Positions 1 to 7,839 of a stretch of DNA of 64,000 nucleotides are shown here, one piece after another. Numbering within the stretch: position 1 is the first letter of the stretch; each line of letters opens with the position of its first letter. The notes under the pieces are model-generated. The model was given only the letters and a program-made list of their open reading frames with translations. It did not search any database and was not told the origin of the DNA. The stretch is from Lentzea californiensis (GTDB taxonomy: Bacteria; Actinomycetota; Actinomycetes; Mycobacteriales; Pseudonocardiaceae), in the NCBI RefSeq assembly GCF_024648825.1, contig NZ_JANBBE010000001.1, positions 124,001 through 188,000 on the forward strand, given 5' to 3'. The position numbers were made by a program, and so were the translations under genes.

Positions 1-547
1 TGTTGCACTGGCCGTCGCAGCCGCGTTGGGCCGAGACGACGTCCGCCGTGGAGTCCTCGTTGACGTCGTGCAGCCCGAGGTACCCGGCGCTCGACAGGTA
101 GGCGGCCTGCGCGCGCGACCAAGTGCCGTCCTTGCGGATCAGCACCTCGCCGAGCACCTTGCCGTTCTGCGCGCCGCGCACGAGACACACGCTGATGGGC
201 GCCTCCGAGCACAGCAGTGACTCGGCGTTCACCGTCGCGCCGGACTCGGCGATGGTCATCTCGAAGACGAACGGGCCCGACTCGCCGGTCACCCTGATCC
301 GCCCGCCGCCCGTCCCGGAAAGCAGCTCGACGAGGTCCCCGCCGACCGATTTGCCGATGACGACCTGGCAGACGGTGGTACCGCAGCGCATTCCGGGATC
401 GATGCCGGACTGACCTGAATCGGTGCCGTCCGGTCGCTGGAGATAGGCGAACACCAGCCCCGCTGCGAACACCAAGGCGGCGACGACGGCAACCACCTGC
501 ACGGACCTGGTTCCACACACATCGCAGATTGTGCTCGATGCGCTCAC
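1..547 (-). CDS. Membrane-anchored hypothetical protein (3' end outside window)
   Basis: Read on the minus strand from a GTG at 547, the frame stays open for 182 codons to the window edge, so the C-terminus is missing. The N-terminus has a short CDVC motif, then one hydrophobic segment at about residues 17-34 (VVAVVAALVFAAGLVF). The rest looks extracytoplasmic, with several cysteines. No clear ribosome binding site precedes the GTG, so the start is tentative. It diverges from the carboxylase gene at 654. I do not recognise the family. The reading frame is supported by GC-rich third positions and the coherent membrane-anchor plus exported-domain layout. Confidence 0.6.
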   Translation of the reverse strand, partial: MSASSTICDVCGTRSVQVVAVVAALVFAAGLVFAYLQRPDGTDSGQSGIDPGMRCGTTVCQVVIGKSVGGDLVELLSGTGGGRIRVTGESGPFVFEMTIAESGATVNAESLLCSEAPISVCLVRGAQNGKVLGEVLIRKDGTWSRAQAAYLSSAGYLGLHDVNEDSTADVVSAQRGCDGQCN

Positions 548-653
548 GATGGATGTGAAGTGAGCCGTCTCTCCCTCTCGGAGTTCACCGATTTCCGTAG
601 ACTGCGGCACCAGCCAGAGCCGTAATTGCCGGTCCAGCAGGAGGTACGACGCC

Positions 654-2420
654 GTGTCGCTGCGCAAGGTCCTCATCGCGAACCGCGGTGAGATCGCCGT
701 CCGGGTCATCCGCGCCTGCCGTGACGCCGGTCTGACGAGCGTCGCCGTCTACGCCGATCCCGACCGCGACGCACCGTTCGTGCGACTCGCCGACGAGGCG
801 TTCGCGCTGGGCGGCAACACCCCCGGTGAGAGCTACCTGTCGTTCGAGAAGGTGCTGGCGGCCGCCGCCCAGTCCGGCGCCGACTCCGTGCACCCCGGCT
901 ACGGCTTCCTGTCCGAGAACGCCGAGTTCGCGCAGGCCGTGATCGACGCCGGGCTGGTCTGGATCGGCCCGACCCCGCAGGCCATCCGCGACCTCGGCGA
1001 CAAGGTGACGGCGCGGCACATCGCGATGCGCGCGGGTGCGCCGCTGGTGCCCGGCACCAAGGACCCGGTCAACGGGCCGGACGAGATCATCGCGTTCGCC
1101 TCCGAGCACGGGCTGCCGGTCGCGATCAAGGCCGCGTTCGGCGGTGGCGGCCGCGGCCTGAAGGTCGCGCGCACCCTCGAGGAGATCCCCGAGCTGTTCG
1201 ACTCCGCGGTCCGCGAGGCCGTCACGGCGTTCGGCCGCGGCGAGTGCTTCGTCGAGCGCTACCTGGACAAGCCGCGCCACGTCGAGGCGCAGGTCCTCGC
1301 CGACACCCACGGCAACGTGATCGTCGTCGGCACCCGCGACTGCTCGCTGCAGCGCCGCCACCAGAAGCTCGTCGAGGAGGCGCCCGCGCCGTTCCTGACC
1401 GACGACCAGCGCGCCACGATCCACTCGTCGGCCAAGGCGATCTGCCTCGAAGCGGGCTACCACGGCGCCGGCACCGTCGAGTACCTCGTCGGGATGGACG
1501 GGTCGATCTCGTTCCTGGAGGTCAACACGCGCCTGCAGGTCGAACACCCCGTGTCGGAGGAGACGACGGGCCTCGACCTGGTGCGCGAGCAGTTCCGCAT
1601 CGCCGGCGGCGAGAAGCTGCGGTACACCGAGGACCCGGCGCCGCGCGCGCACTCGATCGAGTTCCGCATCAACGGCGAGGACGCCGGCCGCGGCTTCCTG
1701 CCCGCGCCCGGCACCGTCACGACGTTCGTCGCGCCGTCCGGTCCCGGTGTCCGCGTCGACGCCGGTGTCGAGTCGGGTTCGGTGATCGGCGGGCAGTTCG
1801 ACTCGTTGCTGGCCAAGCTGATCGTCACCGGCGAGACCCGCGAGGACGCCCTGGCCCGCGCTCGGCGCGCACTGGACGAGATGGTCGTCGAGGGCATGGC
1901 GACGGTGCTGCCGTTCCACCGCGTGATCGTGCGCGACGCGGCGTTCACCGCCGAGAAGCCCGAGGGCTTCACCGTCCACACGCGGTGGATCGAGACGGAG
2001 TTCGACAACCAGATCGCACCGTTCGCGGGTGCTGCCGAGGCTGCCGACGAGGAAACGCCGCGGCAGACCGTCGTCGTCGAGGTCGGTGGACGTCGCCTCG
2101 AGGTGTCGCTGCCGGGTGATCTCGCCGTCGGTTCACGCCCTGCCGCCGCCGCGGCGAAGAAGCCGAAGGCCAAGCGCGCGGGTGGCAGCGGCGCGGCCGT
2201 GTCGGGTGACGCGGTGGCGGCGCCGATGCAGGGCACGATCGTGAAGGTGGCCGTCGAGGACGGGCAGACCGTCGAGGCGGGCGACCTGATCGTGGTGCTG
2301 GAGGCCATGAAGATGGAGAACCCGGTGACGGCGCACAAGGCCGGCACGGTGACGGGTCTGGCGGCCGCGCCCGGCGACCCGATCACCCAGGGCACCGTGA
2401 TCTGCGAGCTGAAGGACTGA
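654..2420 (+). CDS. Acetyl-/propionyl-CoA carboxylase alpha chain (biotin carboxylase plus biotin carrier)
   Basis: This cytoplasmic subunit carboxylates its own biotin with ATP and bicarbonate, and passes the carboxyl group to a separate carboxyltransferase beta chain. The 588-residue protein starts with the typical [15 protein letters not shown]. It carries an ATP-grasp glycine loop (GGGGRG, residues 163-168) and ends with a biotinyl domain whose EAMKMENP motif places the biotin lysine at about residue 553, 35 residues from the end as usual. AGGAGG upstream of the GTG at 654 supports the start. Length and layout match the AccA2/AccA3/PccA proteins of actinomycetes. No beta chain lies nearby, so acetyl- versus propionyl-CoA preference cannot be told. 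The mutA-mutB-meaB operon 16 kb away would consume a propionyl-CoA product. Confidence 0.95.
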   Translation: MSLRKVLIANRGEIAVRVIRACRDAGLTSVAVYADPDRDAPFVRLADEAFALGGNTPGESYLSFEKVLAAAAQSGADSVHPGYGFLSENAEFAQAVIDAGLVWIGPTPQAIRDLGDKVTARHIAMRAGAPLVPGTKDPVNGPDEIIAFASEHGLPVAIKAAFGGGGRGLKVARTLEEIPELFDSAVREAVTAFGRGECFVERYLDKPRHVEAQVLADTHGNVIVVGTRDCSLQRRHQKLVEEAPAPFLTDDQRATIHSSAKAICLEAGYHGAGTVEYLVGMDGSISFLEVNTRLQVEHPVSEETTGLDLVREQFRIAGGEKLRYTEDPAPRAHSIEFRINGEDAGRGFLPAPGTVTTFVAPSGPGVRVDAGVESGSVIGGQFDSLLAKLIVTGETREDALARARRALDEMVVEGMATVLPFHRVIVRDAAFTAEKPEGFTVHTRWIETEFDNQIAPFAGAAEAADEETPRQTVVVEVGGRRLEVSLPGDLAVGSRPAAAAAKKPKAKRAGGSGAAVSGDAVAAPMQGTIVKVAVEDGQTVEAGDLIVVLEAMKMENPVTAHKAGTVTGLAAAPGDPITQGTVICELKD

Positions 2421-2451
2421 CCGGCCGGGTCGCTCACCTACGATTGAGTTC

Positions 2452-2838
2452 GTGAGCGACCCGAGCAGGGACATCCGCATCGGTGACACCGAGCGTCAGC
2501 AGGCGTTGCAGGTGCTCGGTGAGCACATGAGCGCGGGCCGCATCGACATCGACGAGTACGGCGACCGGTCCGCGAAGATCACCACCGCGAAGACGCGCGG
2601 CGAGCTGATGGCGTTGTTCTACGACCTGCCGGATCCGCGGCCGCAGTTCGTCGCGCCGGTGCCCATGTTCAACGAGCCCTCCAAGGCGCCCGCGCGCCGC
2701 TGGGAGAGCGCGGTCGTGCCCGTGGTGGGCATCGCCGTGGTGATCCTGTTCTTCGCGCTGGTGAGAAACCCGCTGATCTTCCTGCTGGTGCCCGCCGTGG
2801 CGCTGTTGTGGGGCCACTGGAACGGACGCCGGCGCTGA
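2452..2838 (+). CDS. DUF1707-domain small membrane protein
   Basis: The 128-residue protein starts at a GTG. Residues 1-60 match DUF1707, a short actinobacterial domain with the pattern RIGDTERQQALQVLGEHMSAGRIDIDEY followed by AKTRGEL in the middle. After a proline-rich linker come two closely spaced hydrophobic segments (about residues 85-103 and 106-122) and a basic end, suggesting a hairpin membrane anchor with the DUF1707 domain in the cytoplasm. The domain's function is unknown; it often sits on envelope-stress or membrane proteins. The gene lies 31 bp after the carboxylase and may be co-transcribed. Another DUF1707 protein is at 36481. Confidence 0.85.
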   Translation: MSDPSRDIRIGDTERQQALQVLGEHMSAGRIDIDEYGDRSAKITTAKTRGELMALFYDLPDPRPQFVAPVPMFNEPSKAPARRWESAVVPVVGIAVVILFFALVRNPLIFLLVPAVALLWGHWNGRRR

Positions 2839-3473
2839 AACCGTTGCTGCTGCTGGACTTCGGGGTGCTGTGGTCGGCCGCGCCGACGTCACCGGAGTCC
2901 GGTCGTGAACTCGCGGCCACCTCTGGTGAGGTGATTCCCGAGGCATTGGCATTGGTCCGCACGGCACGACTGCGGTGCTTCGTCGCGTTGCTGTCGAACG
3001 CCGCCGACGGGCAGGAAGCAGACCTCGACGCCGAGTTCGACGCGATCCTGCCCGGTCCCGCGAAGCCGGATCCCGCGTCGTACCGCAGGGTGCTGGACGA
3101 GCTCGGCCACTCGACAGCCGTCTTCTTCGGCGCCGACACCGCGACCGCGACAGCTGCGGGGCTCGACAGCGTGCACGTGCCGGACACGGCCGCCCTGCGG
3201 ACGGCACTGGCGGTGCGCGGACTGATCCCGCCGACCGTGCTGCTGATCCTGCCGGACCGCGACGAGGCCGAGGAACTGGCGGCGTCGCTGCTGGAGAGCG
3301 GCTGGGGTCCGTGCGCCGTGCACAGGGACATGCTGGCGGGCGAGGACGACGCCGAGGCCGTGGACTGGGTGGTCGAGCTGACCACCGCTCCGGACGGCCT
3401 GCCGGCGTCCGCTCACCGCGCCGCGCTCGACGACCTGGCCGAGCAACACGACGGTTTCACGGGCGAGAGCTAG
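2808..3473 (+). CDS. HAD-like protein with a degenerate first motif and an extra C-terminal domain
   Basis: Residues about 12-130 follow the haloacid dehalogenase (HAD-IA) order: LLLLDFGVLW as motif I, an SNA motif II, KPDPASYRRVLDELG as motif III, and FFGAD...AAGLDS as motif IV. Motif I is one residue short of the usual DxDG/DxGG, so activity is doubtful although the nucleophile-position Asp is present. The last 85 or so residues form a separate acidic domain (DRDEAEELAASLLESGW) resembling RraB/DUF695-type proteins; that comparison is tentative. The GTG at 2808 overlaps the upstream gene by 31 bp. A non-ATG start nearer its stop at 2838 is equally possible and would imply coupled translation. 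Confidence 0.65.
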   Translation: MGPLERTPALKPLLLLDFGVLWSAAPTSPESGRELAATSGEVIPEALALVRTARLRCFVALLSNAADGQEADLDAEFDAILPGPAKPDPASYRRVLDELGHSTAVFFGADTATATAAGLDSVHVPDTAALRTALAVRGLIPPTVLLILPDRDEAEELAASLLESGWGPCAVHRDMLAGEDDAEAVDWVVELTTAPDGLPASAHRAALDDLAEQHDGFTGES

Positions 3474-3483
3474 CCTCCTCGCC

Positions 3484-4050
3484 GTGGAGCCAGTTGAGAT
3501 CAACGCGGGTGAGTACTACCTGCGCGCCTTTCGCAGCGACGACCGCATCGACGACGTGCCGGTGCTGGCCGAGGCCTTCGCGGACGCGGAGACCAAGCGG
3601 TACATGCCCCGCCTGACCGGGGACGACGCCCCGTCCGCCGAAACGCTCGTCCTGCTGCTCAACGACGGCTGGGAGAAGGACTACCGCTGGTCGTGGGCGG
3701 TGTGCGAGGCCGTCACCGCCGAGGTGATGGCCGGGATCGTCATCCACAACGTCGACCGCCACCTCCTCTCGGCCGAGGTGATGTGCTGGAGCCAGCCGCG
3801 GCACCGCGGCAAGGGCGTGCTGCCGGCCGCGCTGAACTCGGTGCTGGGCTGGGTCTACGGCGCGATGGAGATGCACCGGGTCACCTACCGGCACGCGGTC
3901 TCGAACACGGCGTCACAGCGAGTCGCGGAGAAGTGCGGATTCACCCTCGAGGGTCGTCTTCGCGAGGAGGCGATCGTCGGTGACCAGCGCGAAGACCAGT
4001 TGCTGTGGTCACGACTGGCGTCGGACCCCTTCCCAGAGCAGCTACGGTGA
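3484..4050 (+). CDS. GNAT family N-acetyltransferase (RimJ/RimL type)
   Basis: The 188-residue protein has the RimJ/RimL-like GNAT layout: an N-terminal strand with LRAFRSDD, an acetyl-CoA-binding turn in WSQPRHRGKGVLPAAL (Q/RxxGxG/A pattern), and the characteristic HRVTYRHAVSNTASQRVAEKCGFTLEGRL region in which the acceptor domain ends. It would transfer acetyl from acetyl-CoA to an amine, often a protein N-terminus or an antibiotic; the substrate cannot be told. It starts at a GTG 10 bp after the HAD-like gene, so they probably share a transcript. Confidence 0.85.
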   Translation: MEPVEINAGEYYLRAFRSDDRIDDVPVLAEAFADAETKRYMPRLTGDDAPSAETLVLLLNDGWEKDYRWSWAVCEAVTAEVMAGIVIHNVDRHLLSAEVMCWSQPRHRGKGVLPAALNSVLGWVYGAMEMHRVTYRHAVSNTASQRVAEKCGFTLEGRLREEAIVGDQREDQLLWSRLASDPFPEQLR

Positions 4051-4056
4051 CCGGCC

Positions 4057-4641
4057 ATGCGGACCACCGGGCTCCTCATCGTCGCGCTGGCGCTGGCCGG
4101 GTGCACGGCGCCGCCCCAGCAGAGTGCGCTGACCACCCCGCCGCCCCCGCCTCCGTCCCCCACGACGACACCTTCCGTGCTCGACTTCCCGCAACGGCCG
4201 CGCGCGTTGCCGCTCGACGCGGTCGACCCGTGCGCGGTGCTCACCGCTGACCAGCGCACGTCGCTGAGCCTCGACAACCCGCCCAGCGCGTACGTCGAGC
4301 CGAGCTTCGGCGGGGCGCGGGCGTGCACGATCCGCAGCACGACGAGCGGGAACGTGGCGAGGATCGCACTGGTGCTGGTCTCCGGCGCCGACGTGTGGCT
4401 CTCGGAGAACGCCCAGGTCGACTACACCGTGAGCGCGATCGAGGGATACACCGCGATCACTGTCCGCACACCCGACGTGAGCAACGCCTGCACCGTCGAG
4501 GTGGACGTCGCCGACGGTCAGTTCCTCGACGTCATGTTCCGCGACGGCGGCAATTCCACTGCGGTACAACAAGATCATCTTTGCCTCGGCGCCCAGCGGG
4601 TGGCAGAGGCCGCGATGGCCAGTTTGCTCCAGAAGCGCTGA
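4057..4641 (+). CDS. DUF3558 lipoprotein
   Basis: The 194-residue protein starts with a lipoprotein signal peptide ending in LALAGC (lipidated Cys at about residue 16), then a Pro/Thr-rich linker (PPPPPPSPTTTPS) and a DUF3558-like globular domain that begins with DPCAVLTADQRTSL and ends with CLGAQRVAEAAMASLL. DUF3558 lipoproteins are abundant in Pseudonocardiales and mycobacteria. They are thought to be exposed on the outer face of the membrane, with no established biochemical role. It is 6 bp downstream of the acetyltransferase. The next gene opens an ESX cassette after a 97-bp gap. Confidence 0.85.
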   Translation: MRTTGLLIVALALAGCTAPPQQSALTTPPPPPPSPTTTPSVLDFPQRPRALPLDAVDPCAVLTADQRTSLSLDNPPSAYVEPSFGGARACTIRSTTSGNVARIALVLVSGADVWLSENAQVDYTVSAIEGYTAITVRTPDVSNACTVEVDVADGQFLDVMFRDGGNSTAVQQDHLCLGAQRVAEAAMASLLQKR

Positions 4642-4738
4642 CCCACACGGGCGGATGTCACTGATCGCACTCCACAGCGTTACCTTCAGTGGTTAGAGTG
4701 TCCAAGCGCTTGTAAGCACAACCGCCGGAGGTTTCACG

Positions 4739-5104
4739 ATGCCGCCAGGGGGACGTAGCGGGGCAGACACCTCGCCACCCGGCCAGCACGAGTTGAACGT
4801 GGAGCCGGAAGCGATTCCCGCGTTGCGCAGCACGTTCTCGGCCGCCTTGATCAAGCTGGACAAGCAGATCGAGATGGCGATCACCGAGTTCCGCGTGCGC
4901 CCGTGGGCGGGTGACCCGGTCAGTGCCGAGGCCGCCGAGAAGTTCAACGACCGTTCGATCGCGGACGGTGACTCGGCGCTGCAGGCACTGCTGAACTACC
5001 AGCGCCAGCTCAAGACCGCGATGGACAACCTCAACCAGATCGAGCGCCAGTACAACGTGGTCGAGGGCGACAACACCGGCATGATGAACAAGAGCGGGTG
5101 CTGA
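4739..5104 (+). CDS. PE-like ESX (type VII) substrate
   Basis: The 121-residue, largely helical protein has a start supported by CCGGAGG just upstream. The middle resembles PE/WXG100 helical hairpins: a long helix (VEPEAIPALRSTFSAALIKL), a turn with RPWAGDPVS in the place of the WXG/PE turn, then a second helix. It is followed by a PPE-like gene and an EspG-like gene. In mycobacteria PE and PPE proteins form heterodimers that EspG recognises before export, so by context this is the PE-like partner. Direct sequence similarity to PE is weak; the call rests mainly on size, fold pattern and synteny. Confidence 0.7.
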   Translation: MPPGGRSGADTSPPGQHELNVEPEAIPALRSTFSAALIKLDKQIEMAITEFRVRPWAGDPVSAEAAEKFNDRSIADGDSALQALLNYQRQLKTAMDNLNQIERQYNVVEGDNTGMMNKSGC

Positions 5105-5106
5105 CG

Positions 5107-6333
5107 ATGGCCGATCACCGCTGGCAGGGCTTCAGCCACAAAGAGCTGTACGAACGCATCCACTCGGGCCCCGGCGCCTCCGCGTCGTTCGCGTCGATGG
5201 AGCGCTGGCAGGGCGTCTCCGCCGCGCTGTCCGAGATCAACGACGAACTGCACAGGGGCATCTCGCAGTCGGGCGCGAAGTGGCAGGGCAAGGCCGCCGA
5301 CATGGCGCAGGCCGGCCTGAACCCGATCGCCGCCTGGGCCGACGGCGCGAGCACCGGCGCGGACGTCATGCGCTACTCGGCCGAACTGCAGGCCGGTTAC
5401 GTCTCGAAGGCCCGCGCGGACATGCCGGCGCCGGTCAAAGTGACCGCCGAGCAGCCGGGTGCCCTCGTCACCGGCCTCACGCACCTCTTCGGCGGCCAGA
5501 CCGACCACGAGAAGCAGGAGGCGGCACAGGACGCCGCCGAGCGCCGTGCCCGTGAGGTCATGTCGACCTACGCGTCGTCCACGACGGCGAACACCGCGAC
5601 GCTCGGCCAGTTCACCCAGCCGCCGCAGCTGCAGATCAGCGGCACCGGCCTCACGCACGGCGGTGGCGCCCAGATCGGCACGGCCGCGGTCTGGGGCGGC
5701 GGCCCGCACGGAACGGGCGGCAGCGCGACGCGTGGCCGCACCTCGTCCGGCACGCGCGGCTCCACCGCCCCGCCGCCTCGTGGCGGCACGCCCGCGCCGG
5801 GTTCCACGACCCGCACGTCGGGCACCGGTACCGGCGCGGTTCCGGTGAAGGGCTCGAACACCTCGCTCTCGTCGGCGGGCACCAACGGCGCCAACGGCAT
5901 GACCGGCACCAACGGTCCTGGCGGCACGGGCGCCGCGGGCGTCGGCGTGCCGGGCCAGCGCACGTCCAGCCGTTCGGGTTCGTCCACCGGTTCCGAGACG
6001 AAGCAGATGGAGGACGGCGCGACCGCCACCTCCAGTGCCGCCGCCATGGGCACGGTCATGAACCAGGGCCACGCCGCCGGCGTCTCGGGCGCGGCGGGTT
6101 CCGCGATGGGTTCGATGGGCACGGTCGGCGCTTCGAACAACGACCAGGTCCACCGCAGGGCCGTGCCGATGCCGCCATCGTTCGACCCGTTCGGCGGCAT
6201 GGGCGGCGCGCGCAAGGGAGAGGACGAGGAGGACTTGGAGCACAAGGCCGCCGACTACCTCCGCGAGCGCGACGACATCTACGGCGTGGGCAGCTACGCG
6301 TTGCCCGTCATCGGGGAGAGCACGACCGACTGA
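5107..6333 (+). CDS. PPE-like ESX substrate with long Gly/Ser/Thr-rich C-terminal region
   Basis: I choose the ATG at 5107 (MADHRWQGFSHKELYERIH); an in-frame GTG at 5098 overlaps the previous gene. Residues 1-150 are helical with WQG motifs (ERWQGVSAAL and AKWQGKAADMA) and resemble the PPE helical domain. From about residue 185 the sequence becomes low-complexity Gly/Thr/Ser (for example GTGGSATRGRTSSGTRG), then ends in an acidic/charged tail with RERDDIYGVG. Such PPE-like proteins are exported through ESX systems together with a PE-like partner, here the gene just upstream. The ESX membrane complex itself is not in the window. The function of the exported domain is unknown. Confidence 0.75.
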   Translation: MADHRWQGFSHKELYERIHSGPGASASFASMERWQGVSAALSEINDELHRGISQSGAKWQGKAADMAQAGLNPIAAWADGASTGADVMRYSAELQAGYVSKARADMPAPVKVTAEQPGALVTGLTHLFGGQTDHEKQEAAQDAAERRAREVMSTYASSTTANTATLGQFTQPPQLQISGTGLTHGGGAQIGTAAVWGGGPHGTGGSATRGRTSSGTRGSTAPPPRGGTPAPGSTTRTSGTGTGAVPVKGSNTSLSSAGTNGANGMTGTNGPGGTGAAGVGVPGQRTSSRSGSSTGSETKQMEDGATATSSAAAMGTVMNQGHAAGVSGAAGSAMGSMGTVGASNNDQVHRRAVPMPPSFDPFGGMGGARKGEDEEDLEHKAADYLRERDDIYGVGSYALPVIGESTTD

Positions 6334-7139
6334 TGACTCTGTTCGGCTTGGACGCCGGGACGAGCGACACGCGCGACCCGGTGGTCATCTCCACGCTGGA
6401 GTTCGACGTTCTCTGGGACCACCTGGGCCTGGAGACGATGCCGCTCGTCCTGAAGGTCCCGTCACCGGGCAAGACCACCGAGGAACGCAGGGCCATCGAG
6501 GACCAGGTCTGGCTCCAGCTGGGAGCCCGCGGCCTCGGCGGCCCCCGTTCCCTCGACCCGACCCTCGAAGACCTGCTGCACGTCCTGAACCGCCCGCAAC
6601 AGGAGATCGACGCCCGCATGTGGCTGCACGAACGCAGCCTCCGCGTCCTCGCCGCGGGCAAGGGCCAGGCAGGCGTACTGGCGGTCCTCGACGGCACCCA
6701 ACTGGTCCTGCGCCCGGCAGAGGCCGACGGCCTCCCCCGCGAGGCCCTGACGGCCCTCCCCACCGCCCCGGCGGGCGAGGGCCACTCCATCACCCTGCCG
6801 TCCGCGGACCTGGACGCGGCAGCGACCACGGCGAACACCCCGGAAGAGCTCGAAGAGGCCCTGCGCGGCACTCTGCGCGCCGACGACGCCCACACCCTGG
6901 CCGAGATGATCCGGGACGCCTCGAACCGAGGCCAGTTCGGCGCAGCGGCCCGCGACAAGTGGGGCAAACGCGTCCGCCCGGACCGCGTGGTCGCGTTCTA
7001 CGACACCCCGAAGGGCCGCTACCTGCAGATGCGCCGGGCGGCGGAGGGCCAGCCACCGTGGTCGACCATCACGCCGGTCGACTACCGCCGCATGCACCAC
7101 CACCTGGTGGAGCTGCTGGCGGAGGCCACCGGCGCCTGA
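6333..7139 (+). CDS. EspG-like ESX secretion chaperone
   Basis: The 268-residue cytoplasmic protein's ATG shares a base with the PPE-like stop codon (TGATG), implying translational coupling. It begins with the pattern VISTLEFDVLWDHLGL seen at the start of EspG family proteins, and ends with a conserved stretch around RVVAFYDTPKGRYL. In mycobacteria EspG binds the tip of the PPE partner and keeps the PE-PPE pair soluble for ESX export. The PE-PPE-EspG gene order here agrees with that role. Several arginine and leucine codons late in the gene are the less GC-biased type, but I see no sign of recent transfer. It is followed by a strong hairpin. Confidence 0.8.
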   Translation: MTLFGLDAGTSDTRDPVVISTLEFDVLWDHLGLETMPLVLKVPSPGKTTEERRAIEDQVWLQLGARGLGGPRSLDPTLEDLLHVLNRPQQEIDARMWLHERSLRVLAAGKGQAGVLAVLDGTQLVLRPAEADGLPREALTALPTAPAGEGHSITLPSADLDAAATTANTPEELEEALRGTLRADDAHTLAEMIRDASNRGQFGAAARDKWGKRVRPDRVVAFYDTPKGRYLQMRRAAEGQPPWSTITPVDYRRMHHHLVELLAEATGA

Positions 7140-7172
7140 CAGGCCGGTGTGGCCGCACACTTCCACGACAGA

Positions 7173-7227
7173 ACGCACGCGGGGCGCTTTCGTACTCTCA
7201 TGCAGTACGAAGGCGCCCCGCGTGCGT
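7173..7227. terminator. Long hairpin between convergent genes (bidirectional terminator)
   Basis: Arms 7173-7196 and 7204-7227 are 24 nt each and complementary except for one G-T pair, around a 7-nt loop (ctcatgc). The hairpin lies between the stop of the EspG-like gene (7139) and the stop of the convergent cyclotransferase gene (7282). No T-run follows, as is common for actinomycete terminators. Confidence 0.75.
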
Positions 7228-7281
7228 CAAGCGCGACGTCGCGGACGGCAGGCGCCCGCCTGACGACCTTCACCGGTCAGC

Positions 7282-7731
7282 TCAGGGCCCGATCCCCTGA
7301 CAGGGCCGGGTCCGCAGGTCGTTCACGTAGTCATCGGGCGCTCCAGCAGCCTCAGCGGCGTCCGCGACCACCCCGATGTACCGGGCGGACGGCAACCCGC
7401 CCTCATAGGCGTCCAGCACGTAGAGCCAGGCCACGACAGACCCCTCCAGGGTCTGCACCCGCAGCCGGATCTTCTTGTAGAGCCCGAGCGCGCCCTCCCA
7501 CCGGTCCAGCCGCGACTCATCGCGCGGGGACACGTCGTAAAGCACGCAGAACGTCTGGTGGTCTGGCTCCTCGACGATCGTCGCGAGGGCACCCTCCCAG
7601 CCGAGGTCCTCGCCACCGAACGTCATGCGCCAACCAACGAGCCAGCCGGTCCCCGCGAGCGGGGAGTACGGGGCTCGCTCCATCATCTGGTTCGGATCCA
7701 TGTTCGACCCGTACGCGGCATAGAGCGGCAC
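7282..7731 (-). CDS. Gamma-glutamylcyclotransferase family protein
   Basis: From the GTG at 7731 the 149-residue protein starts MPLYAAYGSNMDPNQM, containing the YGSN substrate-binding motif of the gamma-glutamylcyclotransferase (GGCT/AIG2-like) fold. It continues with DRWEGALGLYKKIRL, where the Glu of WEG fits the catalytic position. The family typically releases 5-oxoproline from gamma-glutamyl peptides. The frame is open far upstream on the minus strand, but there it is antisense to lpdA and is not coding. The actual start is uncertain by a few codons. It diverges from lpdA across about 110 bp. Confidence 0.8.
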   Translation of the reverse strand: MPLYAAYGSNMDPNQMMERAPYSPLAGTGWLVGWRMTFGGEDLGWEGALATIVEEPDHQTFCVLYDVSPRDESRLDRWEGALGLYKKIRLRVQTLEGSVVAWLYVLDAYEGGLPSARYIGVVADAAEAAGAPDDYVNDLRTRPCQGIGP

Positions 7732-7839
7732 GTCCGACAGCGTAGCGACACGGCGATCAGCTTTCGGTACTGACGACACGGTCGATTCGGTCAACGCGTA
7801 CGGTTGTGCCGGCCGACAAGCACGCAGAAGGGACTGATC

